64,000 nt of DNA from Cellulophaga sp. F20128 (GCF_023015805.1 NZ_JALKBA010000002.1:186001-250000), one strand, 5' to 3'. Positions 8,655 to 18,459 are shown, numbered from the stretch's first letter. Made by a program: numbers and translations. Notes: a model not told the origin generated them from the sequence alone.

Positions 8655-9420
8655 TTGGTATCTCTTTTACACATCTAAATCCTAAGTTTCTCATGGCGTA
8701 ATTTGCTTTTATACTCCCCCTAAAGGCGTAGCGCATAAAGGCTGCGTAGTTCATTAAATCTGTAGCGCCGATAGCGGCGGTTCCACAGAATAAATTACTA
8801 TCCTTGTCTACATCTTTTCTGGATTCACCTGAGATTAAGACCGAGTTAAAATCTCCAGTCCATTCCCAAACGAGTCCGTGTAAATCATAAACACCCCAAT
8901 AATTTTTAAAAGTACTACCTATCTTGTTTGTGTTTGTTTTTGGGGTTTCATACCAACTTAAAATGTACTGGTTGTAGGTTTCTTTTTGCCGCGCATCTGC
9001 TAGTTGTTCATCGGCCATTGCAGCATACTCCCATTCATCAATGGTAGGTAACCTTTTGTTTTGGCATTCACAGTAATTTTTAGCAGCAAACCATGATACA
9101 TTTGTAATAGGTGCATCTTTGTCAAAATTTTGCCCAAAGATGGTATCATTTTTCCAGGTGGAAAGGTAGTTTTTATCCGCAAACAGACCTTTTACATTAG
9201 AGCGTTTCCATCGAGGATATTCCTTGACGAAATCTAAAAACTGCTGATTCGTAACCGGATAGACATCCATTTTAAGCGTACTTACTTTTACCTGGCTAGA
9301 ATCACTGCCATAAAGAGGGATGTAAGAGCCTCCTTTAATGGTAACCATTGGGCTAACTTGTGCTTCTGCCATAGAGAATGACAGGAATAAGATGGCTAAA
9401 GTAAGTCCAATGGTTTTCAT
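8641..9420 (-). CDS. SUMF1/FGE-sulfatase-fold protein of the nirK cluster
   Basis: A 259-residue exported protein (signal peptide about 1-20). The SUMF1 fold is shown by TNQQFLDFVKEYPRWK, PITNVSWFAAKNYCEC, RLPTIDEWEYAA, WEWTGDF and the terminal NLGFRC. The active-site cysteine segment of true formylglycine-generating enzymes (YRCAAR region) is replaced by MRYAFRGS, so sulfatase activation is unlikely. It lies 35 nt after nirK and overlaps the SCO gene. A role in maturation or stability of NirK is an inference from position. Confidence 0.85.
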   Translation of the reverse strand: MKTIGLTLAILFLSFSMAEAQVSPMVTIKGGSYIPLYGSDSSQVKVSTLKMDVYPVTNQQFLDFVKEYPRWKRSNVKGLFADKNYLSTWKNDTIFGQNFDKDAPITNVSWFAAKNYCECQNKRLPTIDEWEYAAMADEQLADARQKETYNQYILSWYETPKTNTNKIGSTFKNYWGVYDLHGLVWEWTGDFNSVLISGESRKDVDKDSNLFCGTAAIGATDLMNYAAFMRYAFRGSIKANYAMRNLGFRCVKEIPNEEL

Positions 9421-9455
9421 AATTTTTAGTTTTGGTAACTGTTGTCAATGTTGTT

Positions 9456-10922
9456 TTAATGCTTGTTTTTTACCGTGTTAACCATTTTTGTGGTAACAAC
9501 GGTTTTGTTGTTGCCCCAACTGTGATATACGTAAGTTAATACATCTGCAATTTCTTCAGATGAAATTACCTGTCGGGTCATTACACTATTGTATTTCTGT
9601 CCGTTTACAGTTATTTCACCAGATTTTCCATTCAATACAATATCTATAGCTCTAGTTATATCAGCATTTAAATAATCGGACTTAGCTAAAGGAGGAAAAG
9701 CGTTTGGTATACCTTGACCTTCTGCTTGGTGACATGCAAAACAGGTTTGAGAATAAATTTGTTTGCCCGCCGTCATTTGCTCTTCTAGAGATTTAACAGT
9801 TTCTACTGCAACCACTTCTTTTTTGCCATTAGGCATTTCTTGTATACCGCTTCCTTCAGGGTGATAAATACCTTCTTGAATAGTACCAGAGTAAATGTCC
9901 TTCTTTTCTTCCCCAGTAACATTTAGCATACCTAATGCACCTTTGTTAAATGCTCTAAAAATTGAATGGTCTACCAGTATAAAAGTACCAGGAACATCTA
10001 CCTTAAATTCAACAATTGCAGCTCCACCAGCTGGAATAAGTGTGGTTTGTACGTTTTCATTAACTAAAGAACCTCCTTCGACATGTACTTTGTCAAAAAT
10101 TTCGCCAATTACATGAAAAGAGGATACAAGATTGGGTCCGCCGTTACCTACGTAAAGTCGAACTGTTTCGCCAACCTCTGCAACAATAGCATTGTCACCT
10201 GTAAGTGCATCTACACTACCGTTGAAAACTACATAATCTGCATTTTCATCTACGGCTTTTTGCATATCAAAAGATTGTAGACCAGGCTCACCATTTTTAC
10301 CTTTTGTGTAAAAGTCACCTTGCATTATATAGTATTCACGATCCACTGGAGGTAAGCCACCTTTTGGTTCTACTAAGATTAAACCATACATACCGTTTGC
10401 GATATGCATTCCTACTGGTGCTGTTGCACAGTGATACACATATAACCCAGGATTTAATGTTTTAAAGGAAAAAGTAATTTCGTGTCCAGGCGCCACAAAT
10501 GAAGAAGTAGCTCCTCCACCAGGACCAGTTACTGCGTGTAAATCTATGTTGTGTGGTAGTTTATTGTCTGGATGGTTTTTTAAGGTGAATTCTACTTCAT
10601 CGCCAATACGCGTTCTTATGAAACTACCTGGAACACTACCACCAAAGGTCCAATAGTTATAGGTGACACCATTGGTCATTGTTCCCTCTTTTTCGAGAAC
10701 TTCCATATTTACTAGTAATTTTTTTGCGGCGCGTTTGCCAACAGATCGGGGAACATTAGGCGGAGAAGTTAATGTAGCCACTAATTCTCCGTGGGTTTTT
10801 ATAGTTTCTGAATTTTCAGCTACGCTTTCTGCTTTTTTACAGCTAGAGAATAACAGTAAAATAACAATAAGGGAGTAGATAACTTTATGGGTATGCGAGT
10901 AACAGCTCAATTGATTTTTCAT
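9456..10922 (-). CDS. nirK: Copper-containing nitrite reductase NirK fused to a C-terminal cytochrome c domain
   Basis: A 488-residue lipoprotein (lipobox FSSC28) that reduces nitrite to NO in the periplasm. Two cupredoxin domains carry type-1 ligands H124, C165, H173 and M178, type-2 ligands H129, H164 and H319, and catalytic D127/H270 ([39 protein letters not shown]). A mono-haem cytochrome c domain follows (CFACH at 394-398, candidate axial M448), presumably an internal electron donor. First gene of a five-gene operon; Crp/Fnr box at 10991-11002 with a -7-like GAACTTTG at the fixed 31-nt spacing. Confidence 0.96.
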   Translation of the reverse strand: MKNQLSCYSHTHKVIYSLIVILLLFSSCKKAESVAENSETIKTHGELVATLTSPPNVPRSVGKRAAKKLLVNMEVLEKEGTMTNGVTYNYWTFGGSVPGSFIRTRIGDEVEFTLKNHPDNKLPHNIDLHAVTGPGGGATSSFVAPGHEITFSFKTLNPGLYVYHCATAPVGMHIANGMYGLILVEPKGGLPPVDREYYIMQGDFYTKGKNGEPGLQSFDMQKAVDENADYVVFNGSVDALTGDNAIVAEVGETVRLYVGNGGPNLVSSFHVIGEIFDKVHVEGGSLVNENVQTTLIPAGGAAIVEFKVDVPGTFILVDHSIFRAFNKGALGMLNVTGEEKKDIYSGTIQEGIYHPEGSGIQEMPNGKKEVVAVETVKSLEEQMTAGKQIYSQTCFACHQAEGQGIPNAFPPLAKSDYLNADITRAIDIVLNGKSGEITVNGQKYNSVMTRQVISSEEIADVLTYVYHSWGNNKTVVTTKMVNTVKNKH

Positions 10923-10990
10923 AATAATTAGTTTTTAGCTAGAAGGTTTTTAATGGGATCAAAGTTCCATTCAAATATTTATTTAAAGTA

Positions 10991-11002
10991 TGATATATAT
11001 CA
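10991..11002. promoter_or_regulatory. Perfect palindromic Crp/Fnr-type box shared by nirK and the cco operon
   Basis: TGATATATATCA is a perfect palindrome. The -7-like TATTTTTG (11026-11033) lies 31 nt to the right, before ccoS. On the other strand GAACTTTG (complement of 10960-10967) lies 31 nt away, before nirK. If transcription starts about 6 nt past the -7 element, the box is centred near -42, the classic class II activator position. Confidence 0.78.
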
Positions 11003-11053
11003 TATATTGTAAAAATTAACAATATTATTTTTGTCGTAGAAATACAGGTAGGT

Positions 11054-11245
11054 ATGAGTGTAATTTATGTGTTACTAGCAATAAGTATAGTAGTAGCGGT
11101 CTTTTTCTTTATATTATTTATAGTCTCGGTGAAAAGCGGTCAATATGATGATGCTTATACACCGTCTGTACGTATGCTTTTTGAAGATGAACTAGTAAAA
11201 GAGGACTCAAAAACTCAGAAAAGTAAAAAAAATCAAACAAACTAA
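11054..11245 (+). CDS. ccoS: Cbb3-type cytochrome oxidase assembly protein CcoS
   Basis: A 63-residue protein with one N-terminal membrane helix (VIYVLLAISIVVAVFFFILF) followed by the DDAYTPSVRMLFEDE segment characteristic of CcoS. CcoS is needed for cofactor insertion into cbb3 oxidase. First gene of the cco operon, 20 nt after the -7 element and 13 nt before ccoNO. Confidence 0.9.
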   Translation: MSVIYVLLAISIVVAVFFFILFIVSVKSGQYDDAYTPSVRMLFEDELVKEDSKTQKSKKNQTN

Positions 11246-11258
11246 GATTAATTAAATT

Positions 11259-13442
11259 ATGGAAGTACAACAGTTTTATTACGATAACAAGATCGTAAAG
11301 AAATTTATCTATGCTACAATGTTTTGGGGTATTGTAGGGATGTCAGTAGGTCTACTATTAGCCTTTATGTTTCTTTTTCCAAATGTAACCGATGGTATTT
11401 CATGGTTGAGTTTTGGAAGGCTAAGACCATTACATACCAATGCAGTAATTTTTGCCTTTGTTGGTAATGCAATTTTTGCGGGAGTGTATTATTCTACACA
11501 GCGATTGTTAAAAGCCAGAATGTTTAGTGATGGCCTTAGTAAATTTAACTTTTGGGGATGGCAAGCGATAATTGTTGCTGCAGCCATTACCTTACCGCTT
11601 GGGTATAGTACTTCTAAAGAATACGCAGAATTAGAATGGCCTATAGATATTGCTATTGCCGTAGTTTGGGTAGCTTTTGGTTGGAACCTAATTGGTACTA
11701 TGTTGCGCAGAAGACAGCGACATTTATATGTAGCTATCTGGTTTTATTTGGCAACATTTGTAACCGTAGCTGTACTTCATATTTTTAATAGTTTAGAGTT
11801 GCCTGTTAGTGCTTTAAAAAGTTATTCAGTTTATGCTGGTGTACAAGATGCCTTGGTGCAATGGTGGTACGGACACAATGCGGTTGCCTTTTTCTTGACC
11901 ACACCATTTTTAGGTTTAATGTATTACTTTGTGCCAAAAGCGGCAAATAGACCAGTGTACTCATACCGTTTGTCTATAGTGCATTTTTGGTCTTTAATAT
12001 TTATTTATATCTGGGCAGGACCACACCATTTATTGTATACAGCATTACCAGAATGGGCTCAGAATTTAGGTGTGGCATTTTCTATTATGTTATTGGCTCC
12101 ATCTTGGGGAGGTATGATCAACGGATTGTTAACCTTGCGTGGTGCTTGGGATAAGGTGCGTACAGATCCTACCCTTAAATTTATGGTAGTGGCCATTACA
12201 GGATACGGGATGGCAACATTTGAAGGTCCTTTACTTTCTTTAAAAAATGTAAATGCTATAGCCCACTTTAGTGACTGGATTATTGCCCATGTTCACGTTG
12301 GGGCGTTAGCTTGGAATGGATTTTTAACTTTTGGTATGATCTATTGGATGGTACCTAAAATGTTTAAAACAAAATTGCATTCTATAGGTTTAGCAAATGC
12401 TCACTTTTGGATTGGAACATTGGGAATAATACTTTATACCTTACCAATGTACGTTGCTGGGTTTACACAAGCCTTAATGTGGGAAGAATTTAACCCAGAT
12501 GGAACCTTAGTTTACGGTAACTTTTTAGAAACTGTAAAAGAAATTATTCCAATGTATTGGATGCGTGCCATAGGTGGTAGTATGTATATTGTGGGTGCGT
12601 TTATAATGTTATATAACATAGTTAAAACAATACGTTCAGGAGAAAAAGTAGAAGACGAATTAGCGGAAGCAGCTGCACTTACTAGAGTTTCCAAAAGGAG
12701 AACAAAAGGGGAAACATACCACACTTGGTTAGAGCGTAAACCAGTACAGTTAACAATTTTAGCTACCGTAGCAATCTTAATTGGAGGTATAGTTCAAATT
12801 GTACCAACCATTTTGGTAAAATCCAACATACCCACGATAACGAGTGTAAAACCTTATACTCCCTTAGAATTGGAGGGAAGGGATTTATACATCAGAGAAG
12901 GTTGCGTGGGTTGTCATTCACAGATGGTACGCCCATTTAGGGGAGAGGTAGAGCGTTACGGAGAGTATGCGAAAGCAGGAGAGTTTGTTTATGATCATCC
13001 GTTTTTATGGGGAAGTAAGCGTACTGGGCCCGATTTGTTACGAATAGGGGGTAAATACTCAGATAGCTGGCATTTAAATCATATGTATGATCCTCAAAGT
13101 ACGTCTTCTGGTTCAATAATGCCGGCCTACCAGTGGTTGGTGCATGATGAACATGACAGAAGCAATATAAAAACTAAAATGGAAGCTATGGTAACATTAG
13201 GTGTGCCATATACAGAAGAAGATATTGCCAATGCCGTTCAAACGATGGATGAGCAAGCAACAAAAATTGAAAAAAATCTGTATTCAGATCCAGATTTCGC
13301 TAAAAGTTATGAGGCAGATAAACAAAATGCCAAAGAAAACGGACTTCCTTTTATAGAAATGAAGGATAGAGAAATTGTATCTTTAATTGCGTATTTACAG
13401 CGTTTGGGTACAGACATTAAGATAAAAGACAGCGAAGAATAA
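11259..13442 (+). CDS. ccoNO: Fused cbb3 cytochrome c oxidase subunits I and II (CcoN-CcoO)
   Basis: A 727-residue fusion. The CcoN part (about 1-475) has ~12 helices with low-spin haem His (RPLHTNAV), CuB/haem ligands GHNAVAFF, AGPHHLLY and AHVHVGA. A further helix near residue 500 leads into the CcoO part with one haem-binding GCVGCH (about residue 547) and the MVRPFRGE motif. The enzyme reduces O2 with high affinity at the inner membrane. The fused form is common in Bacteroidota. No separate ccoO is present. Confidence 0.97.
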   Translation: MEVQQFYYDNKIVKKFIYATMFWGIVGMSVGLLLAFMFLFPNVTDGISWLSFGRLRPLHTNAVIFAFVGNAIFAGVYYSTQRLLKARMFSDGLSKFNFWGWQAIIVAAAITLPLGYSTSKEYAELEWPIDIAIAVVWVAFGWNLIGTMLRRRQRHLYVAIWFYLATFVTVAVLHIFNSLELPVSALKSYSVYAGVQDALVQWWYGHNAVAFFLTTPFLGLMYYFVPKAANRPVYSYRLSIVHFWSLIFIYIWAGPHHLLYTALPEWAQNLGVAFSIMLLAPSWGGMINGLLTLRGAWDKVRTDPTLKFMVVAITGYGMATFEGPLLSLKNVNAIAHFSDWIIAHVHVGALAWNGFLTFGMIYWMVPKMFKTKLHSIGLANAHFWIGTLGIILYTLPMYVAGFTQALMWEEFNPDGTLVYGNFLETVKEIIPMYWMRAIGGSMYIVGAFIMLYNIVKTIRSGEKVEDELAEAAALTRVSKRRTKGETYHTWLERKPVQLTILATVAILIGGIVQIVPTILVKSNIPTITSVKPYTPLELEGRDLYIREGCVGCHSQMVRPFRGEVERYGEYAKAGEFVYDHPFLWGSKRTGPDLLRIGGKYSDSWHLNHMYDPQSTSSGSIMPAYQWLVHDEHDRSNIKTKMEAMVTLGVPYTEEDIANAVQTMDEQATKIEKNLYSDPDFAKSYEADKQNAKENGLPFIEMKDREIVSLIAYLQRLGTDIKIKDSEE

Positions 13443-13460
13443 CCCCTAAAAAGTAACAAT

Positions 13461-13655
13461 ATGTTAAAGTTTATAAAAGGCCATATGGAAAGCATAGAAG
13501 GTATAGCAACCTATCCTATGATATCTCTACTTATATTTTTTGTGTTCTTCACAATCTTATTTTGGTGGGTTTTTACCGCATCAAAAGAACATATAAAAGA
13601 GGTGAGCGAAATTCCGCTAGAAGATGATACAACAACCAACCTAACAAAAGAATAG
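13461..13655 (+). CDS. ccoQ: Cbb3 oxidase subunit CcoQ-like
   Basis: A 64-residue small membrane protein with one helix (MISLLIFFVFFTILFWWVF) and a charged C-terminal tail. Size, topology and position between ccoNO and ccoP identify it. CcoQ proteins stabilise the complex; sequence conservation is low, so the call rests on context. Confidence 0.8.
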   Translation: MLKFIKGHMESIEGIATYPMISLLIFFVFFTILFWWVFTASKEHIKEVSEIPLEDDTTTNLTKE

Positions 13656-13659
13656 TACT

Positions 13660-14535
13660 ATGAAAAATATGACACCATGGTGGATAAGGATTCCCGTAAT
13701 TTTCTTCATCATTTTTGGATTGATGGAGTATTTTATAGACTCTGGTGGTACACCTGCTTTTATTGCGTATCCTATTGTTTTAGGTTTTTTAGTATTGATA
13801 CTTTTGCTATTAATAGCAACAGAGCTTATTGTAAAGTCTATTGAAAATGTAATGTTTCAGACCTTGCCGGAAGAAGCAAAACAAAAATATTTAGCCCAAG
13901 AGCCCAAGAAATTTGAATGGAAATGGGGTAAAAGGATTTATGCTAAGTTGCTGGGCTCTAAAAATATGGAGGAAGAGCATGAAATTATTTTAGATCACAA
14001 TTATGATGGTATTCAAGAATTGGATAATGATTTACCGCCTTGGTGGGTCTATCTTTTCTATGCAGGAATCGTCTTTGCCGTTGTGTATCTGGTAAGATTT
14101 CATGTCTTTAATGATTACAATCAAATTACCGAATACGAACAGGAGGTAGCAGCGGCCAAAATAGAAATAGAAGCCTATAAAAAAACGGCAAAAGGCCTTG
14201 TAGATGCTACTACAGTAGAGCTTTTAACAGATGCAGCAGACATCTCAGCGGGTAAAAAAATATATGGCACTAGTTGTGTTGCTTGTCATTTGGCAGACGG
14301 TGGAGGTAGTATTGGTCCTAATTTGACAGATGAACACTGGATTCTAGGAGGAGGAATTAAAAACGTGTTCAATACCATATCTGAAGGAGGTAGAAATGGA
14401 AAAGGAATGGTAGCGTGGAAACAAATTTTAAAACCTTTAGAGCGTGCACAAGTAGCAAGTTATGTGCTCTCAATGCAAGGAACAACGCCAGCAAATCCAA
14501 AAGCTGCCGAAGGAGAAATTTGGGTAGAGGAATAA
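13660..14535 (+). CDS. ccoP: Cbb3 oxidase subunit CcoP with a single cytochrome c domain
   Basis: A 291-residue protein with two N-terminal helices (about 8-55), a cytoplasmic stretch, then the CcoP anchor helix (DNDLPPWWVYLFYAGIVFAV, about 125-150), and one cytochrome c domain with CVACH. Proteobacterial CcoP usually has two haem c sites; only one CxxCH is visible here. It transfers electrons into CcoNO. It starts 4 nt after ccoQ. Confidence 0.95.
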   Translation: MKNMTPWWIRIPVIFFIIFGLMEYFIDSGGTPAFIAYPIVLGFLVLILLLLIATELIVKSIENVMFQTLPEEAKQKYLAQEPKKFEWKWGKRIYAKLLGSKNMEEEHEIILDHNYDGIQELDNDLPPWWVYLFYAGIVFAVVYLVRFHVFNDYNQITEYEQEVAAAKIEIEAYKKTAKGLVDATTVELLTDAADISAGKKIYGTSCVACHLADGGGSIGPNLTDEHWILGGGIKNVFNTISEGGRNGKGMVAWKQILKPLERAQVASYVLSMQGTTPANPKAAEGEIWVEE

Positions 14536-14580
14536 GAATATTAAACATTGGGATCTAATCCGTAATTAATAGCTTAACTA

Positions 14581-15996
14581 ATGGCCGAAGAAGATAATTT
14601 TAGAGATTCAATTGGCACAGTAGATGCAGAGGGTAAAAGGGCTTGGGTTTATCCCAAAAAGCCTAGCGGTAAATTTTACAAATATCGCAAATGGGTTAGC
14701 TATACGCTATTGTTTTTTTTACTTGTATCCCCATTTCTGAAAATAAATGGAAATCAGTTTTTGATGTTTAATGTGTTGGAACGCCGTTTTAACATTTTTG
14801 GATTTCCGTTTTGGCCTCAAGATTTTCATCTATTTGTAATTTCTATGATTATTGGGGTGGTCTTCATTGCCTTGTTTACCGTAGCATTTGGTCGTATTTT
14901 TTGTGGGTGGATGTGTCCGCAAACCATATTCTTAGAAATGGTTTTTCGTAGAATAGAGTATTGGATAGAGGGAGATCGTGGAGCGCAAATCCGATTGGAT
15001 AAACAACCGTGGAATGCCGTTAAAATAAGAAAAAAGGTAATCAAATGGATCCTCTTTTTTATCATTTCATTTATTATTGCCAATGTGTTTTTAGCGTATT
15101 TAATTAGTAGCGATAAATTAATTGGCTACATCACAGACGGGCCATTGGCACATACAAGTACTATTATCTCGCTATTAATTTTTACGGCTGTTTTTTACTT
15201 TGTTTTTGCATGGTTTCGGGAGCAAGTATGTATTATAGCATGTCCTTATGGGCGAATGCAAGGTGTGCTTTTGGATAATAAATCTATTGTAGTAGCCTAT
15301 GATCATAAAAGAGGAGAAGGAGAAAATGGAAGGAAAAAGTACCGGAAAAATGAAGATCGAACAGATTTAGGTCATGGAGATTGTATTGATTGTTTTCAGT
15401 GTGTAAATGTTTGTCCAACAGGTATAGATATTAGAAATGGAACACAATTGGAGTGTGTTAACTGTACCGCTTGTATCGATGAGTGCGATACCATTATGGA
15501 AAAAGTAAATTATCCAAAAGGGCTCATTAGATTTGCTAGTGAAGATAATATAGAGAAAAAAGCAAAATTTACATTTACGCCAAGGCTAAAGGGGTACGCT
15601 TCCATTTTAATTATTTTAACAGGATTGTTAATCGGAATGCTATTCTTAAGGAATGATTTAGAAGCTAATATATTAAGACTTCCAGGGCAGTTGTATGAAC
15701 ATAAAGAAGGTAATATTATTAGCAATGTATACACCTTTAAATTGGTAAATAAAACCAGTGAAGATATAGATGATGTTAGTTTTAAATTGCTATCCCACAA
15801 AGGAACAATTAAGTTAGTAACACGTCAAAATTTTAATGTGCTGGCCCAGGAATTAGCGGAAGGCACCTTGTTTATAGAAATAAATAATGCGGTCTTAAAT
15901 GGCGATAAAGACAAACTAAAAATTGGTGTGTTTAGTAAGGGAGAATTGGTAGAAACAACCACGGCACGTTTCTTGGCGCCAAGAAGTTATAAATAA
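14581..15996 (+). CDS. ccoG: Cytochrome c oxidase accessory protein CcoG (FixG/RdxA)
   Basis: A 471-residue inner-membrane ferredoxin-like protein with about five helices. Iron-sulfur ligands are seen in CGWMCPQT, CIIACPYGRMQG, and the double cluster CIDCFQCVNVCP...CVNCTACIDECD. The periplasmic C-terminal Ig-like FixG domain spans about 350-471. CcoG is involved in copper reduction during cbb3 assembly. The gene starts 45 nt after ccoP in the same operon. Confidence 0.95.
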   Translation: MAEEDNFRDSIGTVDAEGKRAWVYPKKPSGKFYKYRKWVSYTLLFFLLVSPFLKINGNQFLMFNVLERRFNIFGFPFWPQDFHLFVISMIIGVVFIALFTVAFGRIFCGWMCPQTIFLEMVFRRIEYWIEGDRGAQIRLDKQPWNAVKIRKKVIKWILFFIISFIIANVFLAYLISSDKLIGYITDGPLAHTSTIISLLIFTAVFYFVFAWFREQVCIIACPYGRMQGVLLDNKSIVVAYDHKRGEGENGRKKYRKNEDRTDLGHGDCIDCFQCVNVCPTGIDIRNGTQLECVNCTACIDECDTIMEKVNYPKGLIRFASEDNIEKKAKFTFTPRLKGYASILIILTGLLIGMLFLRNDLEANILRLPGQLYEHKEGNIISNVYTFKLVNKTSEDIDDVSFKLLSHKGTIKLVTRQNFNVLAQELAEGTLFIEINNAVLNGDKDKLKIGVFSKGELVETTTARFLAPRSYK

Positions 15997-16005
15997 ATAA
16001 TTGTT

Positions 16006-16452
16006 ATGAAAATAAATTGGGGAACAGGAATTGTAATAGCATTTATAGCTTTTATTAGCTTTATTCTATATTTTGTTGTTAGAATGAATGCTGAAAATAG
16101 AGCACAACACGATTTGGTTACAGAAGAGTATTATAAGGCCGAGTTGGGGTTTCAAAAAGAAATAAATGATGCAAACATGGCCCTAAAATTAACCAATAAA
16201 CTTACTGTTGAACAAACAAAAGAAGGCCTCGTAATTCATTTTCCAAAAGATCACGATAAAGAAAAAATCACAGGCACAGTGTCCTTTTACAGACCATCTA
16301 ATAAGCAATTGGATTTTAACTTACCCATAAGTTTATCCAATACACATTTGCTCATACCTGACAAACGTTTGTTAGATGGTCGTTGGGACATTAAAATTTA
16401 TTGGGAATACAATAAAGAAACCTATTTGCACAAGCAAAGTATTACCTACTAA
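16006..16452 (+). CDS. ccoH: FixH family protein (CcoH)
   Basis: A 148-residue protein with one N-terminal helix (ITGTVIAFIAF-type segment, residues 4-26) and a periplasmic domain ending in GRWDIKIYWEYNKE, typical for FixH. FixH/CcoH takes part in cbb3 oxidase maturation with CcoI. It is 9 nt after ccoG and 2 nt before the next gene. Confidence 0.9.
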   Translation: MKINWGTGIVIAFIAFISFILYFVVRMNAENRAQHDLVTEEYYKAELGFQKEINDANMALKLTNKLTVEQTKEGLVIHFPKDHDKEKITGTVSFYRPSNKQLDFNLPISLSNTHLLIPDKRLLDGRWDIKIYWEYNKETYLHKQSITY

Positions 16453-16454
16453 AT

Positions 16455-17156
16455 ATGTTAATTTCTGCACTTATTTTAGGATTAATGGGGAGTTTGCACT
16501 GCGTTGGTATGTGTGGTCCCATTGCTTTTATGTTACCAGTAGACAGGGATAGTTCGTTTAAAAAAATGGTTCAAATATTTATTTACCATTTTGGAAGGTT
16601 ATTGGCTTACGGTAGTATAGGTCTTATTTTTGGTTTGTTAGGCAAAGGACTTTATGTTTTTGGATTGCAGCAAAAATTATCAATCTTTATTGGAATAGTG
16701 ATGATTGTTGTTGTGTTAATGCCATCAAAAATTTTTCAGAAATACAATGTATCTATACCGCTCTACAAGCTAATTTCAAAGGTGAAGTCTAGATTGGGCA
16801 AAGAACTAAAAAAAAGAACCCCAGATACCTTTTTAACCATTGGATTTTTAAACGGGTTTTTACCCTGTGGTTTGGTGTATATGGCACTATTTGGAGCCAT
16901 TGCTATGGGGAATGCGGGGCAAGGCGCTTTGTATATGATTCTCTTTGGAGTGGGCACGATACCACTAATGACCGTTGCCGTTTATTTTGGCAGCATGTTA
17001 AAGGGTGTTAATCGGAAAAAAGTACAACAATTAATTCCAGTTTTTGTGGTTGTTATTGGCTTGCTATTTATTCTTAGAGGGCTAGGGCTCGGAATACCAT
17101 ATGTGTCTCCTAAACCCGTAGTTGAAATGGTTTCTACCGCCGTGGAATGTAATTAA
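16455..17156 (+). CDS. TauE/SafE (UreH/DsbD-like) membrane protein of the cbb3 operon
   Basis: A 233-residue protein with about six helices. The family motif is at the N-terminus (SLHCVGMCGPIAFM), with a second half-repeat NGFLPCGLVYMALFGA. Proteins of this fold commonly follow FixH in Bacteroidota oxidase operons; a part in copper or haem handling during assembly is likely, but the cargo is not known from sequence. It starts 2 nt after ccoH. Confidence 0.87.
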   Translation: MLISALILGLMGSLHCVGMCGPIAFMLPVDRDSSFKKMVQIFIYHFGRLLAYGSIGLIFGLLGKGLYVFGLQQKLSIFIGIVMIVVVLMPSKIFQKYNVSIPLYKLISKVKSRLGKELKKRTPDTFLTIGFLNGFLPCGLVYMALFGAIAMGNAGQGALYMILFGVGTIPLMTVAVYFGSMLKGVNRKKVQQLIPVFVVVIGLLFILRGLGLGIPYVSPKPVVEMVSTAVECN

Positions 17157-17174
17157 TATAAAAAAATTAATAGA

Positions 17175-18443
17175 ATGAATATTGTATCTGCGGCGGAAGC
17201 CGTAAAGTTAATAGTATCTGGTAATAGGGTTTTTTTACAAGGTGCGGCCATGACACCAAATGTATTAATAGATGCTTTGTGTGATAGGTATACCGAGTTA
17301 GAAAACGTAGAAATTGTTTCTATTCATACAGAAGGCAAAGCAAAGTATGCACAAGAACCATACAGCCATAGCTTTAAGATGAATAGTTGCTTTGTGGGGG
17401 GTAATGTTCGTCAAGTTGTAAACACCACCCAAGGCGATTATATTCCCATTTTTTTAAGTGAGATTCACTTGTTGTTTAGAAACGATATTTTGCCTTTAGA
17501 CGTAGCTGTTGTACAAGTATCGCCACCAGATAAGCACGGGTATTGTTCTTTGGGAGTATCTGTAGATGTTACCTTACCAGCCATACAAAAAGCAAAAAAA
17601 GTTATCGCACAGATAAACCCGTTGGTGCCTAGAACGCATGGCGATGGTATCATACATAGTAGTAATATAGACTTCGCAATATCCGTTGATACACCGATAC
17701 ACACCCACGGCATTACCCCAATATCTGAAATAGAACAAAAAATAGGCAAGCACGTGGCTGGTTTAATAGAAGATGGTGCTACCTTACAAATGGGTATTGG
17801 GAACATTCCTAATGCAGTACTCACTAATTTAGGCAGTCATAAGCGTTTGGGGATACATACTGAAATGTTTTCTGATGGGGTATTGCCTTTAATTGAAAAA
17901 GGTATAATTACAGGTGAGGATAAAGTGGTAAAGCAAGGAAAAGTGGTAACTTGTTTTGCAGTGGGCTCTCAAAAATTATACGACTTTGTAGATGATAATC
18001 CTTTGGTGCATTTTAAGGAGGCTGCCTATACAAATGACACTGCAATTATTCGTAGAAACCCTAAGGTCACCGCAATAAATAGTGCTATCGAAATTGATTT
18101 AACTGGACAAATTTGTGCAGATACTATTGGTAGTAGGCAATATTCGGGGGTAGGAGGTCAAATGGACTTTATTCGTGGTGCATCATTGTCTCAAGGTGGT
18201 AAGCCTATTTTTGCAATGCCGTCTATAACCGCCAAAGGAATCTCTAAGATCACTCCTTTTTTAAAACAAGGAGCTGGGGTTACTACAACTAGGGCGCATG
18301 TGCATTATGTAGCTACAGAATACGGAGTTGTGAATCTTTTTGGGAAAAACTTACAGGAAAGAGCCAAGGCATTAATTTCTATTGCACATCCTAAATTTAG
18401 AGAAGAATTAGACAAAGAAGCTTATAGGCGCTTTAAAAATTAA
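17175..18443 (+). CDS. Acetyl-CoA hydrolase/CoA-transferase (4-hydroxybutyrate CoA-transferase-like)
   Basis: A 422-residue cytoplasmic family I CoA-transferase. Both halves are seen: N-terminal domain with PPDKHGYCSLG, and C-terminal domain with the MGIGNIPNAV glycine loop, EMFSDG (candidate catalytic Glu) and GGQMDFIRGA. It would move CoA between acetyl-CoA and an organic acid. It follows the cbb3 genes by 18 nt with no terminator, so it looks co-transcribed; why is not evident. Confidence 0.88.
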   Translation: MNIVSAAEAVKLIVSGNRVFLQGAAMTPNVLIDALCDRYTELENVEIVSIHTEGKAKYAQEPYSHSFKMNSCFVGGNVRQVVNTTQGDYIPIFLSEIHLLFRNDILPLDVAVVQVSPPDKHGYCSLGVSVDVTLPAIQKAKKVIAQINPLVPRTHGDGIIHSSNIDFAISVDTPIHTHGITPISEIEQKIGKHVAGLIEDGATLQMGIGNIPNAVLTNLGSHKRLGIHTEMFSDGVLPLIEKGIITGEDKVVKQGKVVTCFAVGSQKLYDFVDDNPLVHFKEAAYTNDTAIIRRNPKVTAINSAIEIDLTGQICADTIGSRQYSGVGGQMDFIRGASLSQGGKPIFAMPSITAKGISKITPFLKQGAGVTTTRAHVHYVATEYGVVNLFGKNLQERAKALISIAHPKFREELDKEAYRRFKN

Positions 18444-18459
18444 TGAATACCTTACGATT

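Noticed and set aside
8641-9420. Formylglycine-generating enzyme to activate the sulfatase at 46387
   Set aside because: The catalytic cysteine segment is not present, and the gene is bound to the nirK operon instead.
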